Of a stretch of DNA of 34,177 bases, positions 10,373 through 18,002 are shown one piece after another; position 1 is the stretch's first letter; the number at the start of each line of letters is the position of its first letter. The stretch lies in NCBI GenBank assembly GCA_012966015.1, contig DTRI01000293.1:1-34177 (forward strand). Direction: 5' to 3'. The notes below the pieces were generated by a model. That model searched no databases, was not told the DNA's origin, and saw only the letters and a list, made by a program, of their open reading frames with translations. This DNA comes from Flavobacteriales bacterium. Lineage in GTDB: Bacteria > Bacteroidota > Bacteroidia > NORP154. The position numbers and the translations under genes were made by a program.

Positions 10373-11860
10373 ATGTCAAACGTTGTAGCTGAAATACGAG
10401 ACCCACTTATACTAGGCGACAGGACCATCCACGACATTACCGTGGATGTTGCCAGGTCTGTAGAGGGAAAAGCCAACAAGTGGTGGTTTATTGTGTTTGC
10501 GATTGCTGTATCTGCAGCAACCTGGGGTGTATGCTGTATATTGTATACGGTAGGGGTAGGAATAGGAAGCTGGGGTGTAAACAAGACTGTTGGTTGGGCT
10601 TGGGATATTACAAATTTTGTATGGTGGATTGGAATTGGTCACGCGGGAACATTGATTTCTGCTGTTCTGCTGTTATTTCGACAGCGCTGGAGAATGGCAA
10701 TAAACAGATCGGCGGAAGCAATGACAATTTTTGCGGTGATGATGGCGGGATTGTTCCCGATTCTACACATGGGAAGGCCTTGGTTAGCATACTTTAACTT
10801 GCCGCTTCCCAATCAATTGGGTTCTCTCTGGGTTAACTTTAATTCTCCGCTGGTTTGGGATGTTTTTGCTATCACCACATACCTAACCGTGTCTATTGTT
10901 TTCTGGTATCTGGGTTTGATTCCTGACTTGGCAATGATCAGGGATAGGGCTAGGGTAAGAGGAAATGCTATGTACGACAAAGTTTATAGTCTGCTTAGCT
11001 TTGGATGGAGTGGCCGTGCAAGGGATTGGAGCCGGTTTGAAGAGGTTTCACTGGTATTGGCGGGGCTGGCAACGCCACTTGTATTCTCTGTTCACTCTAT
11101 TGTGAGTATGGACTTCGCCGCAGGTATCGTGCCCGGGTGGCATACAACTATTTTCCCACCTTATTTTGTGCTTGGAGCCTTGTTCTCTGGATTTGCCATG
11201 GTTCTTACACTGACGCTAACCATGCGCAAAGTGATGAACCTCGAAAACTACATTACCATCCGTCACGTCGAATCCATGAACTACATTATCATCCTTACCG
11301 GTTCTTTGGTAGGTACTGCCTATATCACGGAATTGTTCATGTCATGGTATTCAGGTGTTGAGTATGAGCAATACGCGTTTATTAACAGAGCTACAGGTCC
11401 CTATTGGTGGGCTTATATGTGCATGATGACCTGCAACGTGGTAACACCGCAGCTCTTTTGGATTAAGAGCATAAGAAACAGCTTCACTGCATCTTTCGTA
11501 ATTGCATTTTTTGTGAATATAGGCATGTGGTTCGAGAGATTTGTGATTATTGTGACGTCGCTGCATCGGGATTATTTGCCTTCCAGCTGGACTATGTTCC
11601 ACCCAACATTTATTGATGTTGGATTGTTTGTAGGTACGATAGGAATCTTTTTCACCTTGTTCTTATTGTTTGCAAGGGTATTCCCGGTCATTGCCCAGGC
11701 TGAAACAAAATCCATCTTAAAGTTGGCTGGATCCCAGTATATGAACGGCGCTGCTGCACCAGCCCCCCCCAAAGAGGATGTGGTAGAAGAGAAAGAAGAA
11801 GAGCCAACAGAAGATAATGCTGATGATGAATCAGCGGAAAATGATAAAGAAGATGAGTAA
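10373..11860 (+). CDS. actC: ActC: NrfD/PsrC-like membrane subunit of alternative complex III
   Basis: Polytopic NrfD-like protein (WWIGIGHAGTLISAVLLLFRQRWR, GRPWLAYFNLPLPNQLGSLWVNFNSPLVWD, SVHSIVSMDFAAGIVPGWHTTIFPPYFVLGALFSGFAMV) with an acidic C-terminal tail. Confidence 0.95.
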   Translation: MSNVVAEIRDPLILGDRTIHDITVDVARSVEGKANKWWFIVFAIAVSAATWGVCCILYTVGVGIGSWGVNKTVGWAWDITNFVWWIGIGHAGTLISAVLLLFRQRWRMAINRSAEAMTIFAVMMAGLFPILHMGRPWLAYFNLPLPNQLGSLWVNFNSPLVWDVFAITTYLTVSIVFWYLGLIPDLAMIRDRARVRGNAMYDKVYSLLSFGWSGRARDWSRFEEVSLVLAGLATPLVFSVHSIVSMDFAAGIVPGWHTTIFPPYFVLGALFSGFAMVLTLTLTMRKVMNLENYITIRHVESMNYIIILTGSLVGTAYITELFMSWYSGVEYEQYAFINRATGPYWWAYMCMMTCNVVTPQLFWIKSIRNSFTASFVIAFFVNIGMWFERFVIIVTSLHRDYLPSSWTMFHPTFIDVGLFVGTIGIFFTLFLLFARVFPVIAQAETKSILKLAGSQYMNGAAAPAPPKEDVVEEKEEEPTEDNADDESAENDKEDE

Positions 11861-12368
11861 AGTTATACATGCAATGTATGACGATGACGTAAAGTTGTTG
11901 GATGGCGTAAAAGCATTGCGTGCCAGCGAGATTCACATTGTAGATGTGTATTCTCCTTATCCGGTACACGGCTTAGATACGGCCATGGGCTTGCCAAGGA
12001 CGCGTTTGGCAATATGTGCCTTTATATATGCCATGACGGGCCTTGCGGCAGCAGCTACAATGATGTGGTATATGATGATAGTGGATTGGCCAATGAACAT
12101 CGGCGGAAAACCAAGCTTCAGCTTTATCCAAAACCTTCCTTCGTTTGTACCTATTTTGTTCGAAGCAAGCGTATTTTGTGCTGCACATGGAATAGTTATC
12201 ACCTTCTTACTGAGGAGCTGGGTTTTACCAGGAGTATCTAATAAGAATCCAGATCCAAGAACTACAGACGACTTACATTTGTTGGAGCTTAACCTTAATG
12301 ATAAGGAGGCATCAGAAGCGTTGAAAATATTGGAGAATAGCGGAGCAAAAGAGATCAATGAGAAATAG
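11853..12368 (+). CDS. actD: ActD: DUF3341 membrane subunit of alternative complex III
   Basis: ORF 11817..12368; the likelier start is ATG 11853 (MSKVIHAMYDDDVKLLDGVKALRASEIHIVDVYSPYPVHGLD...), overlapping the actC stop by 8 nt. DUF3341 signature and operon position. Confidence 0.93.
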   Translation: MSKVIHAMYDDDVKLLDGVKALRASEIHIVDVYSPYPVHGLDTAMGLPRTRLAICAFIYAMTGLAAAATMMWYMMIVDWPMNIGGKPSFSFIQNLPSFVPILFEASVFCAAHGIVITFLLRSWVLPGVSNKNPDPRTTDDLHLLELNLNDKEASEALKILENSGAKEINEK

Positions 12369-13095
12369 TAATTCCATAGCGTTGATGATTTTTACAGGGG
12401 TTGTTCTAATCCTTGGCTCTTGCGCGATTCCGGACAGGAAATATTCGGAAGAGTTAAAACACGATATTCCGGTGCATCAGTTCACCGGCGATTTGGATAT
12501 GTATAAGTCTCCTTCTATTGAGACTTACGGAGAAAACGCCAATTATAACAACAATATGGGATCCAGACATCCTGTTGCCGGAACGATTCCCAGGGGTTTT
12601 ATGCCATACATGTATCCAAATACAAATGAGGGTTACATGATGGCGGGCGATAGTCTTCGCAATCCATATTCTAATACACCAGAAAATTTAGCTAAGGGTG
12701 CGGATATCTATACTAAGTTTTGCCTTCATTGTCATGGCACAACGGGTGCAGGAGATGGACCGGTTATTACTAACTCAAACGGAAAATTTCCGCCACCAAC
12801 GTCTTATATTGATGGAGTCTCATCAGGTGGGGGTGACATGAAAGACCTTCCTGTTGGTAAAATGTTCCACACGATAACGTACGGAAGAAACATGATGGGA
12901 TCACATGCCTCGCAAATAACCGCTGAGGAGAGATGGAAAGTAATTTTGCATATACAAGCATTAATAAATCAGGGCCAGCGTGCTTCAGCGGAAAGCGGAA
13001 CAGATGAATCGGAAACGGCAAATGAAGAGGAGACATCTGCAGCCGTAGAAGCAGAAGCCGAAGAAGAACAAACAGAAACAGAAGAAAACGAATGA
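12358..13095 (+). CDS. actE: ActE: monohaem cytochrome c lipoprotein subunit of alternative complex III
   Basis: Lipobox VLILGSCAIPDRK; haem motif CLHCHGTTGAGDGP; acidic C-terminal tail; overlaps the actD end by 11 nt. Confidence 0.93.
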   Translation: MRNSNSIALMIFTGVVLILGSCAIPDRKYSEELKHDIPVHQFTGDLDMYKSPSIETYGENANYNNNMGSRHPVAGTIPRGFMPYMYPNTNEGYMMAGDSLRNPYSNTPENLAKGADIYTKFCLHCHGTTGAGDGPVITNSNGKFPPPTSYIDGVSSGGGDMKDLPVGKMFHTITYGRNMMGSHASQITAEERWKVILHIQALINQGQRASAESGTDESETANEEETSAAVEAEAEEEQTETEENE

Positions 13096-14264
13096 ACTAC
13101 GATTTCACAAATAGGGCCAAGATGATCACTTACGTACTTATGGGCATTGGGCTTATAGCGGTGATTATGGGTTTTGTAAGTGGCTCTCATGCCTCCTGGG
13201 CAAATTTATTAGCCAGTAATTTCTTCTTCTTAGGAATAGGATTATTCGGCATAATATTTATATCAAAGCAATATTTAGCACAAGGGGGGTATGGTGTGAT
13301 ATATAAGAGAGTGCCGGAGGCAATGAGTCAATATGTCTTGGTGGGAGGGCCTATCATGCTGTTTATCCTCATCGCGGGAAATCATCACATCTACCACTGG
13401 ATGGCCGATGGAATTATGGACGATCAAAGTGAGTATTACGATAAAATTATCGCAGCTAAAGAGGCATTCCTTAATAAGCCTTTCTTTTATGCCCGGTCCT
13501 TTATCTATGTAGGAGGATGGATGTGGGCTGCCTATGCATTGAGAAAGCTGTCACTTCAACAAGATTTGAACGGAGGAATCATATTTCACAATAAGAGCAT
13601 TACTGCTGCCGCACTATTCGTTGTGTTCTTTGCAGTGACGGTGTGCACATCCTCCTGGGATTGGATTATGTCAATTGATGCGCATTGGTTCAGCACCTTG
13701 TTTGGTTGGTACATCCTTGCAGGATTGTGGGCAAGTGGCGCAGCGGCATTGATATTATTTATTGTATATCTAAAGAACAAGGGCTACTTGCAAGCGGTTA
13801 ATGATAATCACTTAGGTGATATCGGGAAATGGATGTTTGCAGTGAGCCTGATTTGGGCATACCTCTGGTTTTCGCAGTTTATGCTTATCTGGTATGCCAA
13901 TATTCCCGAAGAGGTTACTTACTTTCAAATGAGAATTGAGAATTATAGGTATATATATTTCGGAATGATGCTGGTCAATTTCTGCTTTCCATTCTTCGTT
14001 CTTGCGTCACGGGATGCAAAGAGAAATCCAGGATTTATTGTAACAGTAGCAATCTTTATTCTTCTTGGACACTTTGCGGATACTTTTATTATGGTAATGG
14101 GCGGCACCGTTGGTGCTCACTGGTCAATTGGATTTGTTGAAATAGGTACATTTTTGGGTTTTTTAGGGTTATTTTTGTTCGTTGTGCAACGTTCGCTTGC
14201 AAAGGCATCTATAAATATCGAGAGTCATCCATTTTTAGAAGAAAGCGTACACTTACATCACTGA
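13092..14264 (+). CDS. actF: ActF: quinol:cytochrome c oxidoreductase membrane subunit
   Basis: Polytopic ActF-like protein (SSWDWIMSIDAHWFSTLFGWYILAGLWASG, WAYLWFSQFMLIWYANIPEEVTYF); 4-nt overlap with actE. Confidence 0.93.
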   Translation: MNYDFTNRAKMITYVLMGIGLIAVIMGFVSGSHASWANLLASNFFFLGIGLFGIIFISKQYLAQGGYGVIYKRVPEAMSQYVLVGGPIMLFILIAGNHHIYHWMADGIMDDQSEYYDKIIAAKEAFLNKPFFYARSFIYVGGWMWAAYALRKLSLQQDLNGGIIFHNKSITAAALFVVFFAVTVCTSSWDWIMSIDAHWFSTLFGWYILAGLWASGAAALILFIVYLKNKGYLQAVNDNHLGDIGKWMFAVSLIWAYLWFSQFMLIWYANIPEEVTYFQMRIENYRYIYFGMMLVNFCFPFFVLASRDAKRNPGFIVTVAIFILLGHFADTFIMVMGGTVGAHWSIGFVEIGTFLGFLGLFLFVVQRSLAKASINIESHPFLEESVHLHH

Positions 14265-14271
14265 TATATAA

Positions 14272-15351
14272 ATGGGGGTTTTACACTACATAGTAATTAT
14301 ATTAGGGCTGCTGGCTGGATGGAAGGTAATTCGCGTTTACGAGCTTTCTGAGGAGCTTAGAGGCTCAGATACTGAAGAGGTCACCACAACAGACAACAGG
14401 TGGAACGGTATATTGATGCTGGTAATGATGCTTGCCTTTCTCGCAATGGCAGTTTATGAGGTATTTACCTATCAACAGTTTTTATTACCACCGGCCTCGT
14501 CGGCCCACGGTCCTGAAATAGATCAATTGTTATTTGTGTCATTTGTGATAATTGGTATTCCTTTCGTTGCTTGCCACCTGGTGCTGGGATGGTTTGCCTT
14601 TGCTTATTTTATGAAGGACGGAAGAGAAGCGTACTATATTTCTCATAATAATCGGCTTGAGTTTATATGGACGGCCATTCCAACTGTGGTGCTTTTCGCC
14701 TTGATTTTTTACGGACTGGCTGTGTGGGATTCTGTTATCGCCCCTACCCAGAAGGAGGAAGATACTATGGTCGTGGAGGTATTGGGTAAGCAATTTCAAT
14801 GGGTTGCCAGGTATCCTGGAGATGATGGTGAATTGGGCGGAGTGAATTACAGGCTATTTGAAGGCACAAACTCAATGGGACTTGATGTGGAAGACACAAG
14901 TGCACACGATGATATTGTTATCCTTGGGGAAATGCATCTTCCTGTAAACAAAACAGTGCGGATACAGTTCAGGTCACAAGATGTGATTCACAGTGCGTAC
15001 CTACCACATTTCAGGGTGCAGATGAACTGTGTTCCGGGGATGTCCACCTCCTTTAAGTTCACCCCTGTTAAAACGACGGAGGATATGAGAGAAGAGCTAA
15101 GCAATGAAACATTTGATTACTATCTGTTGTGTAATAAGATTTGCGGAGCAGCACATTACACCATGAAAATGCTTGTGGTAGTGGAGCCTGAGGAGGATTA
15201 CAATAAATGGTTGGGAGAGCAGAAGGTATTTTATGCAGGAGAGGAGAGCAACATAGCTCCCGTTGAGACGCTGGCGGAAGCGGAGGACATATCAGGGGAG
15301 GAAGAAAGCACCGATGAAGAGAGCGTAGAAGCAGAAAAGACAAAGATTTAA
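14272..15351 (+). CDS. coxB: Cytochrome c oxidase subunit II
   Basis: CuA-site motif YYLLCNKICGAAHYTMKMLVVV; RFEFIWTAIPT-like NRLEFIWTAIPTVVLF; DVIHSAYLPHFRVQMNCVPGM. Confidence 0.95.
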   Translation: MGVLHYIVIILGLLAGWKVIRVYELSEELRGSDTEEVTTTDNRWNGILMLVMMLAFLAMAVYEVFTYQQFLLPPASSAHGPEIDQLLFVSFVIIGIPFVACHLVLGWFAFAYFMKDGREAYYISHNNRLEFIWTAIPTVVLFALIFYGLAVWDSVIAPTQKEEDTMVVEVLGKQFQWVARYPGDDGELGGVNYRLFEGTNSMGLDVEDTSAHDDIVILGEMHLPVNKTVRIQFRSQDVIHSAYLPHFRVQMNCVPGMSTSFKFTPVKTTEDMREELSNETFDYYLLCNKICGAAHYTMKMLVVVEPEEDYNKWLGEQKVFYAGEESNIAPVETLAEAEDISGEEESTDEESVEAEKTKI

Positions 15352-15375
15352 ACACCGGATAAATAATAAATAGAA

Positions 15376-17139
15376 ATGGGAGATCACGGCCATCATAAGG
15401 AACCGTTTATAACCAAATACGTTTTCAGCCAGGATCATAAAATGATCAGTAAGCAGTTCTTGATTACTGCTATTATTATGGCGGTAATAGCCATGATGAT
15501 GTCCGTTTTCTTTAGGCTACAGCTGGGATTTGACGGTGATAAGTTCCCGATTCTGGCCACTGTATTTGGAGACTGGGCGCCAGATGGCGTATTAGATCCG
15601 GGATTTTATCTTGCCCTGGTTACCATGCACGGTACAATTCTCGTATTTTCCGTACTGACAGGTGGCCTGAGCGGAACATTTGCCAATCTTTTAATTCCAT
15701 TGCAAGTTGGTGCCAGGGATATGGCATCTGGCTTCCTGAATATGCTCTCGTATTGGTTTTTCTTGATCTTCAATATATTCATGATTGTCAGCCTTTTCGT
15801 GGAGGGTGGGCCTGCCTCTGGAGGATGGACGGTATATCCACCCCTCAGTGCATTACCACAGGCAATACCGGGCTCCGGATTGGGAATGACACTTTGGCTT
15901 GTGGGCATGGCCATGTTTATTGTTTCAGCCTTGCTAGCGGGGCTCAATTACATTGTAACGGTAATCAATCTGCGCACCAAGGGAATGACTATGTTCAGAT
16001 TGCCACTTTCAATTTGGGCACTCTTTGTAACGGCGATCCTCGGTGTATTGTCTTTTCCGGTTTTGTTGGCCGCGGCGCTATTGCTAATTTTTGATAGAAG
16101 CTTTGGAACAAGTTTTTTCTTATCCGATATCCATATAGGTGGGGAGGCATTAAACTATATGGGGGGTAGCCCAATATTATATGAGCATCTATTCTGGTTC
16201 TTGGGGCATCCGGAGGTCTATATTATATTACTTCCGGCTTTGGGGATAATTTCGGAAGTCATCGCAACCAATGCCCGAAAGCCGATTTTTGGATATAGGA
16301 TGATGGTCGCGTCCATACTGTTCATTGGATTTTTATCCTTTATCGTCTGGGGCCACCATATGTTTATCACGGGCATGAACCCATTTTTAGGTTCAGTATT
16401 TGTTGCCACAACCCTGGTCGTTGCAATTCCTTCTGCAATTAAAGTATTCAACTATTTGGCAACATTGTGGAAGGCAAATATTCGATTTTCACCCGCTATG
16501 CTCTTTGCTATAGGTATGGTATCGCTGTTTATAACAGGTGGAGTTACGGGCATCATATTGGGCGACTCTGCCCTCGATATTAATATTCATGATACTTATT
16601 TCGTAGTGGCTCATTTTCACATAGTTATGGGCGCCTCTGCTATCTTCGGAATGTTCGCCGGTATTTACCATTGGTTTCCTAAGATGTATGGCAGAATGAT
16701 GAATAACAAGCTGGGCTACATCCACTTTTGGGTTACAGTAGTATGTGTTTATGGCGTATTCTTTCCCATGCATTTTCAAGGCCTTGCAGGTATGCCCAGA
16801 AGATATTACTCCAATAGTTTTTTTGAACAGTTTAGCATCTTTGATGAAATGAACGTGTGGATTACAGTGTTCGCTACACTATCTTCATTTGTCCAGTTTT
16901 TGTTCATCGGCAATTTCTTCTATAGTATCTTCAGGGGTAAGAAAGCCGTTGAAAATCCATGGGGTTCAAATACATTGGAATGGACGACTCCGGTAAATCT
17001 TGGTCACGGAAACTGGCCCGGGCCAATTCCGGAAGTTCACAGATGGGCCTATGACTACAGCAAGCCAGGCAAGAAAGAGGACTTTGTGTCCCAAAATGTT
17101 CCCTTGGAGGAAGGAGAACTGGACGGAGGCGAACACTAA
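15376..17139 (+). CDS. coxA: Cytochrome c oxidase subunit I
   Basis: FWFLGHPEVYIILLPALGIISEVI, WGHHMFITGMNPFLGSVFVATTLVVAIPSAIKVFNYLATLW, HDTYFVVAHFHIVMGASAIFGMFAGIYHWFPKMYG: canonical haem-copper oxidase subunit I. Confidence 0.97.
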   Translation: MGDHGHHKEPFITKYVFSQDHKMISKQFLITAIIMAVIAMMMSVFFRLQLGFDGDKFPILATVFGDWAPDGVLDPGFYLALVTMHGTILVFSVLTGGLSGTFANLLIPLQVGARDMASGFLNMLSYWFFLIFNIFMIVSLFVEGGPASGGWTVYPPLSALPQAIPGSGLGMTLWLVGMAMFIVSALLAGLNYIVTVINLRTKGMTMFRLPLSIWALFVTAILGVLSFPVLLAAALLLIFDRSFGTSFFLSDIHIGGEALNYMGGSPILYEHLFWFLGHPEVYIILLPALGIISEVIATNARKPIFGYRMMVASILFIGFLSFIVWGHHMFITGMNPFLGSVFVATTLVVAIPSAIKVFNYLATLWKANIRFSPAMLFAIGMVSLFITGGVTGIILGDSALDINIHDTYFVVAHFHIVMGASAIFGMFAGIYHWFPKMYGRMMNNKLGYIHFWVTVVCVYGVFFPMHFQGLAGMPRRYYSNSFFEQFSIFDEMNVWITVFATLSSFVQFLFIGNFFYSIFRGKKAVENPWGSNTLEWTTPVNLGHGNWPGPIPEVHRWAYDYSKPGKKEDFVSQNVPLEEGELDGGEH

Positions 17140-17163
17140 TCAACCTCAACTCCAACACTTAAG

Positions 17164-17820
17164 ATTCGCAGGGCACTAATTATATCATCGTTTCTCTTCT
17201 GCTCCTTATCGGCATCCAGCCAGTTTATAGATTCAATAAAAGCCGCATTGAAAACAAAACCCAGGCTGCTGCTGGGGTTTGATATAAGAAATTCATTTAT
17301 CGAGAATAGAGGAGCTCGGATCTACAGCTGGAAGATCGGAGTAGAATTCAACGAACGGTTCAGAATTGGGGGTGGATTTAGTCACCTCGTTTCAAATCAT
17401 CATCCAAGCCTGGACAGGGTGATCTTTAAAGCCAATGGAAAAGACACCTTAGCGACCGCTAAGCTCAGGTTTAACTACATAACCTATTTCATTGATTACG
17501 TTTTTTATAAAAGACGAAAATGGGAGTTTAGCATTCCCATTCAGGTAGGAATTGGCTTATCTCAGTACGATTATAGCGACGAACATGGCACAAGGCACAC
17601 GATAGGCCAAAGTGGTATTTTATTGTATGAGCCAACTATTTTCGGGACCTACAAGATTACCAAGTGGTTCGGATTGGGTATGGGAGCCGGGTTTAGGATT
17701 ATGCTTATAAACAACAAAGGCATAAGCGGTAAGTTCAATTCACCCATCTATATCTTTAAAGTCAAGATATTCTTCGGAGAGATTTACCGGTCTGTCTTTC
17801 GCAAGAAGGTCGAGGAATAG
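17164..17820 (+). CDS. Outer-membrane beta-barrel-like protein; start codon uncertain (ORF track uses TTG 17248; signal peptide encoded upstream)
   Basis: In-frame upstream reading from ATT 17164: (I/M)RRALIISSFLFCSLSASSQFIDSIKAALKTKPRLLLGFDIRNSFIENRG...; the rest has alternating beta-strand character (IYSWKIGVEFNERFRIGGGFSHL, WEFSIPIQVGIGLSQYDY, WFGLGMGAGFRIML). No ATG/GTG/TTG between the coxA stop and 17248. Confidence 0.65.
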   Translation: MRRALIISSFLFCSLSASSQFIDSIKAALKTKPRLLLGFDIRNSFIENRGARIYSWKIGVEFNERFRIGGGFSHLVSNHHPSLDRVIFKANGKDTLATAKLRFNYITYFIDYVFYKRRKWEFSIPIQVGIGLSQYDYSDEHGTRHTIGQSGILLYEPTIFGTYKITKWFGLGMGAGFRIMLINNKGISGKFNSPIYIFKVKIFFGEIYRSVFRKKVEE

Positions 17821-17926
17821 GACCATATTCCTATAGTCGTTCGACCCAATATTGTCTTGAAAGTGCCATCTACGCCAGCATGAATACCGTTTGTTCAAGA
17901 TCATAATTTCTTTGGTACATTTATTA

Positions 17927-17934
17927 TATATTTG
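17927..17934 (+). promoter_or_regulatory. Putative -7 box TATATTTG upstream of the TonB-dependent receptor
   Basis: Matches TAnnTTTG; no well-spaced -33 TTTG found, so weak. Confidence 0.35.
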
Positions 17935-18002
17935 ACGTAGTAATTTGGCATTTGGCACATTGAATTAGCCGAATGGTGAGCTCTTATACTGTAGTTAGCC
18001 TG

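Noticed and set aside
11957-12358. 133-aa minus-strand ORF antisense to actD
   Set aside because: Reverse-complement shadow of a confident gene; no independent promoter or domain.
15142-15180. Apparent CuA ligand change (CNKIC instead of CxExC) in CoxB
   Set aside because: I recall CNKICG.SHY.M as the usual Bacteroidota form, and the residue contributes by backbone carbonyl; not a meaningful anomaly.
17740-17958. 72-aa minus-strand ORF between the barrel gene and the TonB receptor
   Set aside because: Partly antisense to the barrel gene, overlaps the putative promoter region, no domain or signal recognised.
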